DNA from: Flavobacteriales bacterium
GTDB taxonomy: Bacteria > Bacteroidota > Bacteroidia > Flavobacteriales > Flavobacteriaceae
Assembly (NCBI GenBank): GCA_017303755.1
Contig: JAFLBS010000005.1
Location: 1 to 64,000, forward strand
Direction: 5' to 3'
DNA: 64,000 nt
The position numbers were made by a program, and so were the translations under genes. Positions 7,449 through 18,185 of the stretch are shown in pieces. The notes beneath the pieces were generated by a model that saw only the letters and a program-made list of their open reading frames with translations, ran no database searches and had not been told where the DNA came from. Position 1 is the first letter of the stretch. Every line of letters begins with the position of its first letter.

Positions 7449-10445
7449 TTATTCTTTAACTGGATTTGCAGCAGCGTGACGCTTCTCAATTTCATTGATG
7501 TCTTTTTGCTTCATTGTATCCACTAAAACTGGAGTTGCAATGAATAACGAAGAATAAGTTCCTACCACAATTCCCACTAACATAGCAAAGATAAATCCTC
7601 TGATTGATTCACCACCAAAAATAAACATGATTAATAATACCATGATCATAGTTAATGATGTATTCAAGGTTCTTGACAATGTAGTATTGATAGAAGCATT
7701 TACAATTTCTTTAAAGCTACCTTTTCTGTTTCCAGCAAGGAATTCTCTAATTCTATCAAATACAATTACAGTATCGTTCATAGAATAACCAATTACCGTT
7801 AAAATCGCAGCAATAAAGTGTTGATCCATTTCCATGTGGAAAGGCATGAATTTGTAGCAAAGTGAATATACACCTAAAACGAAAATTACGTCGTGTACAA
7901 CAGCTGCAATAGCACCTAATGAGAACTGCCATTTACGGAATGAAATCACAAGATACAAACCAACCACTAACATTGCTCCAAGTACAGCCCAGAACGAGTT
8001 GGTTTTAATGTCTGCAGAAATTGCAGCACCAACTTTAGAGGCTTGTAAAACTCCCATAGTTTTTCCATCACTTGCATTGATGAATTGCTCGTACGTCATA
8101 GTTGGAAAGTACTTTTTCAATCCGTCAAATAACTTTTGGTTTACTTCAGTATCCACTTCAGTACCTTCGTCTTTGATTCTGTATTTGGTTGTGATTTTCA
8201 ATTGATCATCACTACCAAAAACTTTAGCTTCTACAGTAGTCGCAAATAATGCCGAAAGTTCGTCTGCTACAACAGTTGATTCTACTGGTTTTTCAAATTT
8301 AACTTGATACGTTCTTCCTCCAACAAAATCAACACCTTCGTCTAAACCATTCACAAAAAATGAAACAAAACTTACAATGATTACTGTACTAGAAATAATG
8401 TACGTCCATTTTTTCATTCCGATAACATCCATATGGAAGTTAGTGAACCAATTTTTCGACCATGGAGCACAGAATGCAAGAGATCTATTGTGTTGAATAT
8501 CTAAATCGATAAAGATTCTTGCAATAAAGATGGATGTAAATAACGAAGTAAAAATACCGATTAATAATGTCAATGCGAAACCTTGAATTGGTCCAGTTCC
8601 AAAGATGAATAAAATTGCTCCAGTTAAAACGTGAGTTACGTTTGCATCAATAATAGAACGCATAGCACCTTTCCAACCGTACGCTGATTTTACAGCTTCT
8701 GCGAGTGTTTTACCTTCTCGGAGTTCTTCTTTTGCTCTTTCGTATATAATAATGTTGGCATCAACAGCAGTACCCAATGTTAACACAATACCTGCAATAC
8801 CTGGTAATGTTAATACAAATCCGAAACTTGCCATAACTCCAAACAAGAACAATAAGTTCAATAATAAAGCTACGTTAGCATACCAACCTGCTCTACCGTA
8901 GTAGAACACCATCCATAAACACACTAATAAGAAACCAACAATAGAAGAAGTCATACCTGCATCAATAGCAGCTTGTCCTAAAGATGGACCAACTACTTCT
9001 GATTGAATGATTTCGGCAGAAGCTGGTAATTTACCTGCTCTTAATACGTTGGCTAAATCTTTAGTTTCTTCAACTACAAAGTTTCCAGAAATTTCAGATC
9101 TTCCTCCAGCGATTGGACCACTTGATACACCAGGTGCAGAATACACTACATCATCTAATGCAATAGCAATATAACCTTTATCAGAATAAGCTTTTCCAGT
9201 TAATTCTTCCCAAACTTTAGCTCCTTGACCGTTCATTTGCATTGAAACAGAAGGTTTACCCATTTGATCGAATGAATCACGTGCATCAACAATAACACCA
9301 CCACTTAAAGGCGCTTTATCATCTCTATTTCCTTTTAATGCATATAATTCGAAAGTTTCAGTAACTAGCTTCGTTTTCTCGTCAGTAACTTTTACAGGTT
9401 TACCCCAAACAAACTTGGCGTATTTTTTATCTGCTGGAAGTAACGAAACTATATCAGCTCTTTTCAAATAAGCATCAACAGCATCTTTATCTTTAGCAGC
9501 AACAACTCCTAAAATTGGACCACCGCCTTGAGAAACAAATTTTTCAAATAAAGGATTGTCTCCTTTTTTAGGTTCTTTTGCGTCTTTTTTATCGTCAGCT
9601 AATAATTTAGAAAGCGAATCTTCTGCAGTAGTTTTAACTTCTTTTGTAGTAGTAGCTGATTTTTCAGTAGCTTTTAAAGCATCGTTAGCAGCCATTAAAA
9701 ACTGACCTAAATCTTCAATTTTATAAGTTTCCCAAAACTCTAACTCTGCTTTTCCAGAAACTAATTTTTTAATTCTGTCTTCGTCTTTTGCTCCAGGTAA
9801 TTCAATAAGAATTCTTCCTGTTTGTCCTAACTTAGCAATATTAGGCTGAGTTACACCAAATTTATCAATACGTGTTCTTAATACTCCGAAAGCACTTTCA
9901 ACTGACTCGTCAACTTTTCTTCTGATTACCTTTTTCACTTGGTCATCCGTCATGTTGAAATTGATTTCATCAGCAAGGTTTCTATTAGCAAAAATATCAG
10001 GTGAAGCTAATTTTGTAGAACCATTAGAAGCGGTTTCAAAAGCGTCAAAGAAAGCATCCAAATACGATTGGTTACCTAATTGATTTTTCTTAGCATCATC
10101 CAACGCTTTATTGAAAACAGGGTTTTTAGATTGGTTAGACAAATCAACCAATACATCTCTAACAGAAATTTGAAGGGTAACGTTGATACCACCTTCTAAG
10201 TCAAGACCTTTTTTGATTTGTTTTCCACTAACATCTTCGTAAGTATAGTCTATAAGACCTAAAAAGCTGTAAACCTTTTTGTTTTTTTGGTCGTTTAAAT
10301 ACTGTACTTCTTTCTTTTGATCTCCTTTTGCAAAAGCTTTAGCATCGCTTTGTACGCCAGTTGCAACAAAAGTGAAAATAAGTTGGTAAATACTTACCAG
10401 TGCAAATAAAATTGCGAAAAATTTAATAAGTCCTTTATTCTGCAT
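7449..10445 (-). CDS. secDF: SecDF fusion, protein translocase accessory subunit
   Basis: 998 residues: SecD and SecF joined in one chain, as is usual in Bacteroidetes. Residue 1-30 is the first membrane span. The SecD half has a large periplasmic domain with an Ala/Lys/Asp-rich insertion at about 270-310, then the membrane block with the DANIIIYERAKEELREG motif. The SecF half begins at about 680 with WTYIIS, and has VDFVGG and SMNDTVIVFDRIRE, containing conserved Asp and Arg. SecDF uses the ion gradient to pull secreted proteins through SecYEG and is relevant to the many exported proteins encoded nearby. It has its own promoter (10560-10590) and terminator. Confidence 0.97.
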   Translation of the reverse strand: MQNKGLIKFFAILFALVSIYQLIFTFVATGVQSDAKAFAKGDQKKEVQYLNDQKNKKVYSFLGLIDYTYEDVSGKQIKKGLDLEGGINVTLQISVRDVLVDLSNQSKNPVFNKALDDAKKNQLGNQSYLDAFFDAFETASNGSTKLASPDIFANRNLADEINFNMTDDQVKKVIRRKVDESVESAFGVLRTRIDKFGVTQPNIAKLGQTGRILIELPGAKDEDRIKKLVSGKAELEFWETYKIEDLGQFLMAANDALKATEKSATTTKEVKTTAEDSLSKLLADDKKDAKEPKKGDNPLFEKFVSQGGGPILGVVAAKDKDAVDAYLKRADIVSLLPADKKYAKFVWGKPVKVTDEKTKLVTETFELYALKGNRDDKAPLSGGVIVDARDSFDQMGKPSVSMQMNGQGAKVWEELTGKAYSDKGYIAIALDDVVYSAPGVSSGPIAGGRSEISGNFVVEETKDLANVLRAGKLPASAEIIQSEVVGPSLGQAAIDAGMTSSIVGFLLVCLWMVFYYGRAGWYANVALLLNLLFLFGVMASFGFVLTLPGIAGIVLTLGTAVDANIIIYERAKEELREGKTLAEAVKSAYGWKGAMRSIIDANVTHVLTGAILFIFGTGPIQGFALTLLIGIFTSLFTSIFIARIFIDLDIQHNRSLAFCAPWSKNWFTNFHMDVIGMKKWTYIISSTVIIVSFVSFFVNGLDEGVDFVGGRTYQVKFEKPVESTVVADELSALFATTVEAKVFGSDDQLKITTKYRIKDEGTEVDTEVNQKLFDGLKKYFPTMTYEQFINASDGKTMGVLQASKVGAAISADIKTNSFWAVLGAMLVVGLYLVISFRKWQFSLGAIAAVVHDVIFVLGVYSLCYKFMPFHMEMDQHFIAAILTVIGYSMNDTVIVFDRIREFLAGNRKGSFKEIVNASINTTLSRTLNTSLTMIMVLLIMFIFGGESIRGFIFAMLVGIVVGTYSSLFIATPVLVDTMKQKDINEIEKRHAAANPVKE

Positions 10446-10559
10446 TATTACTAAAAATTAATTAATTTTTGTTAGGTTGATTGTTAAAAAATAGCGATAA
10501 AATATTGATATTCAGGAAGTACCAAACCATCAACACTATTTCACTTTTTTTGAAACGTG

Positions 10560-10590
10560 CAAATATATGATTCTGCCTTAGATTAACAAA
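10560..10590 (-). promoter_or_regulatory. secDF promoter
   Basis: On the minus strand a TTTG (complement of 10587-10590) is followed after 19 bases by TATATTTG (complement of 10560-10567). This matches the Bacteroidetes TTTG-N19-TAnnTTTG promoter fully. The secDF ATG is 114 bases downstream, so a leader of about 100 nt is expected. Confidence 0.75.
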
Positions 10591-10610
10591 TTATTTAGCT
10601 ATTAATCTCA

Positions 10611-10641
10611 AAAAAAAGACTGCAAAAAAATGCAGTCTTTT
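10611..10641 (-). terminator. Rho-independent terminator after mdh
   Basis: On the minus strand AAAAGACTGCA pairs with TGCAGTCTTTT (10614-10641), followed by more T. It lies just downstream of the mdh stop. Confidence 0.85.
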
Positions 10642-10662
10642 GGGTTTGTTATGATTTTAAAA

Positions 10663-11595
10663 TTACAAAACCGATTTCAAATCGCCGTTCATTGCACGTA
10701 CTGCATCAGCACTTTTTGCAAACAAGGCTTTTTCGGCATCATTTAAATTGATATCAACTATTTTTTCAACTCCGTTTTTACCGATAATACATGGAACACC
10801 AATGCAAATATCGCTTTGTCCGTATTCTCCTTCAAGATACACTGAACATGGAATCATTTTCTTTTGATCATTCAAAATAGCATCTACTAAATAGGCAACT
10901 GATGCACCTGGAGCGTACCAAGCTGAAGTTCCTAATAAGGCAGTTAAAGTGGCACCACCTACCATAGTATCGGCAGCTACTTTTGCTAATTCTTCTTCTG
11001 ATAAAAATTGAGAAACCGGAACACCATTGTACGATGCCAAACGAGTTAATGGAATCATCGTAGTATCTCCGTGACCTCCAATTACCATTCCTGAAATATC
11101 GTTAGCTGGTTTGTCTAATGCTAATGACAAATAGGTTTTGAAACGTGAACTATCCAACGTTCCACCCATTCCGATGATTCTGTTTTTTGGTAAACCAGTA
11201 GCTTTCAAAGTCAAGTAGGTCATTGTATCCATCGGATTGGAAACCACAACTACAATCGCATTGGGAGAATGTTGCAATAAACTTTCTGCCACTGTTTTTA
11301 CAATTCCAGCATTAATTCCGATTAACTCTTCACGAGTCATTCCAGGTTTTCTTGGAATTCCAGATGTAATTACTACTACATCACTTCCTGCTGTTTTAGA
11401 ATAGTCATTAGTACTTCCACTTACTTTAGTATTGAATCCTAAAGTAGTTTGAGTTTGCGTAATGTCTAACGCTTTTCCTTCAGCAAAACCTTCTCTGATG
11501 TCTAATAATACAATTTCACTTGCAATTCTTCTGTAAGCAATCGCGTCTGCACAAGTTGCACCAACGTTTCCTGCTCCTACTACTGTAACTTTCAT
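10663..11595 (-). CDS. mdh: Malate dehydrogenase
   Basis: 310 residues, lactate-dehydrogenase-like malate dehydrogenase. It interconverts malate and oxaloacetate with NAD in the TCA cycle, in the cytoplasm. Seen: the Rossmann motif GAGNVG (7-12), Asp32 at the end of the second strand (NAD preference), the substrate loop PRKPGMTR with Arg82 and Arg88, Asn120 in VSNPMD, Arg151, and the catalytic His175 in GGHGD. The Arg in the substrate loop supports malate rather than lactate as substrate. A strong terminator follows. The upstream gap to gyrB holds a structured repeat element (11630-11732). Confidence 0.96.
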   Translation of the reverse strand: MKVTVVGAGNVGATCADAIAYRRIASEIVLLDIREGFAEGKALDITQTQTTLGFNTKVSGSTNDYSKTAGSDVVVITSGIPRKPGMTREELIGINAGIVKTVAESLLQHSPNAIVVVVSNPMDTMTYLTLKATGLPKNRIIGMGGTLDSSRFKTYLSLALDKPANDISGMVIGGHGDTTMIPLTRLASYNGVPVSQFLSEEELAKVAADTMVGGATLTALLGTSAWYAPGASVAYLVDAILNDQKKMIPCSVYLEGEYGQSDICIGVPCIIGKNGVEKIVDINLNDAEKALFAKSADAVRAMNGDLKSVL

Positions 11596-11629
11596 TTTTT
11601 CTAGTTGTTAATGTTTTTTATTTTTATTT

Positions 11630-11732
11630 GAAGCTAATCCTGCTATTCGCTACAATCTTTTATTTTGAAAACCCTTCGACTGCGCTCAGGGTGACAAAAT
11701 AAAAGGATTTTCGCTGCTATCAGGGCTAGGGC
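11630..11732. repeat. Intergenic structured repeat element, copy 2
   Basis: A diverged, inverted copy of the element at 3790-3902, between gyrB and mdh. Read on the minus strand it starts TAGCCCTGATAGCAGCG and ends near AGCAGGATTAGCTTC. The inner stem is TTTTATTTTG/CAAAATAAAA, enclosing CCCT...AGGG within CTTCGACTGCGCTCAGG. The shared ends and the nested-hairpin plan are conserved while bases differ, as expected for a dispersed REP-like element. Confidence 0.75.
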
Positions 11733-11746
11733 TTTTGCAATTCTAT

Positions 11747-13717
<1,971 letters not shown>

Positions 13718-13725
13718 CTAACACG

Positions 13726-13733
13726 CAAATATA
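13726..13733 (-). promoter_or_regulatory. -7 promoter element of gyrB
   Basis: TATATTTG on the minus strand matches TAnnTTTG exactly. No clean TTTG was seen at the -33 distance. The gyrB ATG is about 39 bases downstream. Confidence 0.55.
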
Positions 13734-13956
13734 TAAATTCAGAGATGATTTTAAAGCGATTTTAAGCATTTTATAACGCAAGTTATTAACATTTGTGTTT
13801 AATAATTATTTAATGTTTTATTTTTAAAATAAAGCCTTAAAAATGAGGTTTTTTTAACCTAAATCGGAAAGTCAATTTAAAACAGGCTGTGATTAATCAT
13901 TTTTAAGGTTGAAATTTACTAACAAATTACGCCATTTAAAACTACTATTTCCAAAT

Positions 13957-13987
13957 AAAAAAAACACTCATCGGGCGATGAGTGTTT
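13957..13987 (-). terminator. Rho-independent terminator after asnB
   Basis: On the minus strand AAACACTCATCG pairs with CGATGAGTGTTT (13962-13987), followed by a run of eight T. It lies 38 bases after the asnB stop. Confidence 0.88.
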
Positions 13988-14025
13988 CTAACAAACAAAC
14001 TAAACTTCAATAAATAATCTTTCGA

Positions 14026-15642
14026 TTATACGGTGACCGTGGATTTTGCAATTTCGATAACGGCTTGTACGTGTGCCGCGTTTGCTCTTCCACTTGGGTC
14101 TTGATTTTCTTGCCATTTTGGAATCCATTTTCGTACGGTTTGAGCCGCACTTAATTGTGGATAATATTTATGGAATATACTTCTGTAATAATAGGCTTCT
14201 TTAGTGGTTGGTGAGTTGTATGGATATAATTCAGCTGCTTTTTCCATTTGTTCATCAGTTACTTGCGATGCACAAAATTCGATTAATGTATCAATCCAAC
14301 TGTATCCAACCCCATCAGAGAATTGCTCTTTCTGACGCCATAAAACTTCTTGTGGTAAATAAGGCTGATCTGGAGTATCAAAAGCTTTTCTTAGTATGTA
14401 TTTTTCAACTCCATCATACGTTTTAGGTTGCTTTTCTTCTCCTTTAATCGTCATAGCAACATCCAAAAATGCTTTGTCTAAGAAAGGAACGCGCGCTTCT
14501 AAACCGTGAGCCATGGTTGATTTGTCAGCACGAAGTAAATCAGCTGTGAATAATTTCTGAACTCTTTCGATGGTTTCTTTAGTGAAATCTTCAGTAGTTG
14601 GAGCATTTCTGAAATACAAATAACCTCCAAATACCTCATCCGCACCTTCACCTGATAACACAACTTTAATACCCAAATCGGTAATCGCTTTCGATAAAAA
14701 GTACATAGGAGTACTTGCTCTAACCGAAGTCACATCATACGTCTCCAAATGCCAGATTAATTTATCTAAAATTTCAATTCCTTGCTCGATAGTAAAGTGA
14801 ATTTCGTGGTGTTTCGTCCCTAAAAATTCGGCTACTTTTCGTGCGGCTTTGGCATCGGGCGCATCGGCATCTAGACCAATTGAAAATGAGTGTAATTCTT
14901 TTCCTTTCTCTTTCAATAAACGAGCTGCGATTGAAGACGTTAACGACGAATCCAATCCGCCAGAAAGCAATACTCCAATTGGCACATCGCTCATTAAACG
15001 CTTGCGAGTAGCTTCGGTTAACGATTCTCTAATGGCTTCCAAATCCAATTCGGCTGTAGCTTTAGTGTAATCTTCGTATTCGGGTTTGTAGTATTTTACA
15101 AATCCTGTTTCTGGTGTGTAATAATGTCCTGGAGGAAAAGTAGAAAATGTTTTGCATTGATCAGCAATAGGTTTCATTTCGGAAGCAAAATACATTCTTC
15201 CTCTTTCGTCCATACCATAATATAAAGGTTTTACGCCAAGCGGATCACGTCCTGCAATGTAATCATCACCATCAATTACAACAAAAGCAAAATCGCCATC
15301 TAATAAATGTAAAAATTCATAACCGTATTTTTCATACAAATGAACAATTACTTCTGAATCTGATTTAGAACGGAACGTATGGTCTTTTAAAATAGTATCT
15401 CTCAATTCTTGGTGGTTGTAGATTTCACCATTGTGAACCATCCAAGCGGTTGAACATCCTTGAATAGGTTGTCTTCCTGAATGCAAATCGATGATGGACA
15501 AACGCTCGTGACTTAAAATGTGACCGTTTTCAGTTATATGTATATCGCTTTCATCTGGTCCGCGATGTGACATTCTTTTAGAAAGTTGCTTTACTAATTG
15601 CTCGTCTTTTCCTTTTCCTATAATGGCTAATATTCCGCACAT
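14026..15642 (-). CDS. asnB: Asparagine synthase (glutamine-hydrolysing)
   Basis: 538 residues. It makes asparagine from aspartate, glutamine and ATP. The N-terminal class II glutaminase domain starts MCGILAI, with Cys2 as the nucleophile exposed after Met removal, and has MSHRGPDES and the substrate motif VHNGEIYNH. The C-terminal ATP-pyrophosphatase domain shows the PP-loop SGGLDSS at about residue 228 and the GEGADEVFGGY segment. The C-terminus (VRKWIPKW) agrees with bacterial AsnB rather than peptide-modifying homologues. It is a single gene with its own terminator. A 7-bp palindrome 78 bases upstream (15720-15740) could be an operator. Confidence 0.95.
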   Translation of the reverse strand: MCGILAIIGKGKDEQLVKQLSKRMSHRGPDESDIHITENGHILSHERLSIIDLHSGRQPIQGCSTAWMVHNGEIYNHQELRDTILKDHTFRSKSDSEVIVHLYEKYGYEFLHLLDGDFAFVVIDGDDYIAGRDPLGVKPLYYGMDERGRMYFASEMKPIADQCKTFSTFPPGHYYTPETGFVKYYKPEYEDYTKATAELDLEAIRESLTEATRKRLMSDVPIGVLLSGGLDSSLTSSIAARLLKEKGKELHSFSIGLDADAPDAKAARKVAEFLGTKHHEIHFTIEQGIEILDKLIWHLETYDVTSVRASTPMYFLSKAITDLGIKVVLSGEGADEVFGGYLYFRNAPTTEDFTKETIERVQKLFTADLLRADKSTMAHGLEARVPFLDKAFLDVAMTIKGEEKQPKTYDGVEKYILRKAFDTPDQPYLPQEVLWRQKEQFSDGVGYSWIDTLIEFCASQVTDEQMEKAAELYPYNSPTTKEAYYYRSIFHKYYPQLSAAQTVRKWIPKWQENQDPSGRANAAHVQAVIEIAKSTVTV

Positions 15643-15719
15643 AATCGTATTCTTTAATTATTTATTTGATGAAGCAAAATTGATGTATTGATTCATTGAT
15701 TAAAACTAAAAAACGATTA

Positions 15720-15740
15720 TTGGTTATAATTTGTAACCAA
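15720..15740. promoter_or_regulatory. Palindrome upstream of asnB (possible operator)
   Basis: TTGGTTA (15720-15726) and TAACCAA (15734-15740) form a perfect inverted repeat around a 7-base AT spacer. It lies in the 184-bp gap between the Gre-like gene stop and the asnB start. No regulator can be assigned. Confidence 0.35.
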
Positions 15741-15826
15741 AAATCAAAATAAAGTGATTTTTATAAATTAAAATAGCCGAATTTCATCGACTCAGTTAAA
15801 AATTATAAATAAGTGCGCAATTAATT

Positions 15827-16270
15827 TTAAGAAATACTTTCGATAATGTAAATAGTAGTTCCAATTTCAAACTCAAAACCAATTTCCTTTCCCATCAATT
15901 TACTTCCTAATGGTGATTGTGGAGAAACAGCTATTATGGTTTGATTTTCAATAGTAATTTTTGGCAAAGCAGCGCTTATAAAGAGCAGCATTCCGTTGGC
16001 TTGAACTACGCTTCCAAGAGCTATTTTTTGGTGAGTGGCATTGGAATCAATTTTATCTAAAATGGATTTTTGTTGTAAAATTTCTTTGAGTTTGTGATTG
16101 AGTTTTTCTTGCTCCAAATGCATCATAGACAATGCCGTTTCGTGTTTATCGCCTGCCGAACCTTTCGCATCGTTTTGAGCATCTTCGGTCAAACCCGAAA
16201 TCATATCGCGAAACACGTCAATCTTGTCTTGAAGTAGTTGTTGATGGTGTTGGAGTATTTTGTTTTTCAT
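15827..16270 (-). CDS. GreA/GreB-family transcription elongation factor-like protein
   Basis: 147 residues. The N-terminal half is a charged helical hairpin (about 1-75) like the Gre coiled coil, with acidic residues at its bend (GDKHET). The C-terminal half ends in SPLGSKLMGKEIGFEFEIG, which matches the FKBP-like C-terminal domain of GreA/GreB (typically SPxGxALxGKxxGD). Family members bind RNA polymerase and stimulate transcript cleavage or related functions in the secondary channel. The sequence is diverged from true GreA, so it may be a Gre-like regulator (Rnk-type is also possible) rather than the main elongation factor. A 16-bp inverted repeat lies just upstream. Confidence 0.75.
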   Translation of the reverse strand: MKNKILQHHQQLLQDKIDVFRDMISGLTEDAQNDAKGSAGDKHETALSMMHLEQEKLNHKLKEILQQKSILDKIDSNATHQKIALGSVVQANGMLLFISAALPKITIENQTIIAVSPQSPLGSKLMGKEIGFEFEIGTTIYIIESIS

Positions 16271-16272
16271 AG

Positions 16273-16364
16273 TTAGACTTCTTAGATTGTTAGACTTCTT
16301 AGAAAGTTAGAATTCAAATTGCATTAAAAACAAAGACTTCTTAAAAAGAATCTAAGAAGTCTAA
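16273..16364. repeat. Inverted repeat of TTAGACTTCTTAGATT type
   Basis: TTAGACTTCTTAGATT (16273-16288) is the exact reverse complement of AATCTAAGAAGTCTAA (16349-16364). A partial direct copy of the left arm follows at 16290-16303. It fills the gap between the outer-membrane barrel gene stop and the Gre-like gene start and could fold into a long hairpin in the transcript. Confidence 0.75.
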
Positions 16365-16386
16365 GTCAGTCTATTAATCTAAAATT

Positions 16387-18150
16387 CTAGAAATCAAATT
16401 TATAATTCGCACCCAACAACACCTGAATGCCTTGTACAGGATAATTCACCCATTTTTGATAGTCTTGTCCAGCCAAATTGTTTCCTTTTAAGAAAAACGT
16501 CATGCGTTGATTGTGTTTGTAACCCACATGAGCATTTAAGTCGAAATAACTATCTAAAGTAATGGTTTCTGGTGCGTATTGTGGTGGAAAAATAGCTAAA
16601 GCTGTTGGTACAAAAGTCAGGTCTTTACGTTCACCAACAAAAAACACTTTAGTTCCAGCGTACCATTTTTCGGTTAAATTAAAATCTAAATTAGCAGCCA
16701 ATTGAATTCCGGGTAAGTTCCACGATTCTTCTTCAACATCAGTGGTATAAGTACTGAATGTACCATTAATTCCAAACGATACATTTTTACTGAAATCGGC
16801 TTTTAATTCGCCATAAAAACTTACCGTTTTCACATTGTCATACACTACATCAAACGAATTTGCATGTGTGTAACCTTCTTCATTGACATTATAGGAATCA
16901 TAGAAGTTACTTCTAAACATCGCTTTGTAATCTTCGTTCATTAACGAACCTCGTATGTTATATCCGATTGTATTAGCTAATTTCCCTCGTAAACCAACAT
17001 AAATATCGTATTTCTGATCGGTTGGACCAATCGCTAATGTTGGAGAAACAAAGAAATTTTGTTGCACAAAATCGCGGTATGAGTTCTGTTTTAACGTTCC
17101 TTCTGCTCCAGCATAAGCAATCATCAAATCACCCACAACTTTATACGAAGCAGTAATTTGTGGATAAATGAAGAATTTATTATCGCCACCTTCTGTTGCC
17201 ACACTGTAGAAAAATGCCGCGCCTAAATTGACCGAAACATCGTCTCTATTGATTTGAAAACTCGGATGAAAACCAATATTGGTGTTTCCGTATTTGAACG
17301 CTTCACCACCCACATAACTTTTATCAAAACTTCCGTTGATGTAGTCAAAAATGAAATTGGCTTTAATTTTTTCATCCATAACCTCAAATTCAAGACTTGG
17401 CTTAGCATAAAAACGATTCTCACTTGAAGAAAAAGCATCCCAAAAACGAGTAAATTTCACTTGTCCTTCTTTAAAAATACTTTCTTTCAAACTCAATCTT
17501 CCACCTACATTAATGGTTTGATAGGTTTGTTTTTCATCAATAGCTTCAATAAATTCATCATAAAACGGCTGTGGTAACGATGTTTGAAAAATTGGGTTGA
17601 CACCATACCAATTGTACACTTGATTTTGGTAACCTAAATCAGCGTTCCATGACAGATCGCGGTTTTTGCTTCCATAAGTCAAATCCAAAGCCGTATCAAA
17701 AAACTTATCGTCTAAAACTACCTCGTCGATTCCACCTTGCGACGAACTGTGACGTAACATTGCTCCAACGTAATCATTGTTTTCTAAAGTCTGCGTTACG
17801 AATAATTCGGCATTGATGTTTCCATAATTTCCTGCTGCTAGGGTTAAGTAATTACTAAATAATTTTTCTTTGGCTGATTTGTCAACTCCAGCCGCTTTCC
17901 CTTTGGATGGTGTAAAGGTAGAAGCTACAGGAAAAGAAAAAATGTTGTAGTTGATTTCTTCTTTCTTGTTGGTTTCTTCGTCTTCAAACGATGGCGTTTC
18001 TTTCACTTTAAAGGCATCTGAAATGGTTGGAGTATAGGGTTTAACTACATTCACCACTTCACTTCCGATGTTTTCGTCTTTCTTTTGCCCAAAGCTGAAC
18101 TGTAGACCGAACACTAAAAAACTTGCGACTATATATTTTGTTACTTTCAT
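16387..18150 (-). CDS. Outer-membrane beta-barrel protein, TonB-dependent-receptor-like, without plug
   Basis: 587 residues with a signal peptide (MKVTKYIVASFLVFGLQFSFG, cut before QKK). After a low-complexity linker with VVNVVKPYTPTISDAF, the rest consists of alternating aromatic/polar strands typical of an outer-membrane barrel and ends in NYKFDF (terminal Phe). The barrel resembles TonB-dependent receptors, but no plug domain or TonB box was seen. It lies 35 bp downstream of the large TPR gene on the same strand and is very likely co-transcribed, so the two may form one envelope complex. The substrate is unknown. Confidence 0.75.
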   Translation of the reverse strand: MKVTKYIVASFLVFGLQFSFGQKKDENIGSEVVNVVKPYTPTISDAFKVKETPSFEDEETNKKEEINYNIFSFPVASTFTPSKGKAAGVDKSAKEKLFSNYLTLAAGNYGNINAELFVTQTLENNDYVGAMLRHSSSQGGIDEVVLDDKFFDTALDLTYGSKNRDLSWNADLGYQNQVYNWYGVNPIFQTSLPQPFYDEFIEAIDEKQTYQTINVGGRLSLKESIFKEGQVKFTRFWDAFSSSENRFYAKPSLEFEVMDEKIKANFIFDYINGSFDKSYVGGEAFKYGNTNIGFHPSFQINRDDVSVNLGAAFFYSVATEGGDNKFFIYPQITASYKVVGDLMIAYAGAEGTLKQNSYRDFVQQNFFVSPTLAIGPTDQKYDIYVGLRGKLANTIGYNIRGSLMNEDYKAMFRSNFYDSYNVNEEGYTHANSFDVVYDNVKTVSFYGELKADFSKNVSFGINGTFSTYTTDVEEESWNLPGIQLAANLDFNLTEKWYAGTKVFFVGERKDLTFVPTALAIFPPQYAPETITLDSYFDLNAHVGYKHNQRMTFFLKGNNLAGQDYQKWVNYPVQGIQVLLGANYKFDF

Positions 18151-18185
18151 AGTATGTATTTCTGAAAACTGATTGATGATTTGGA

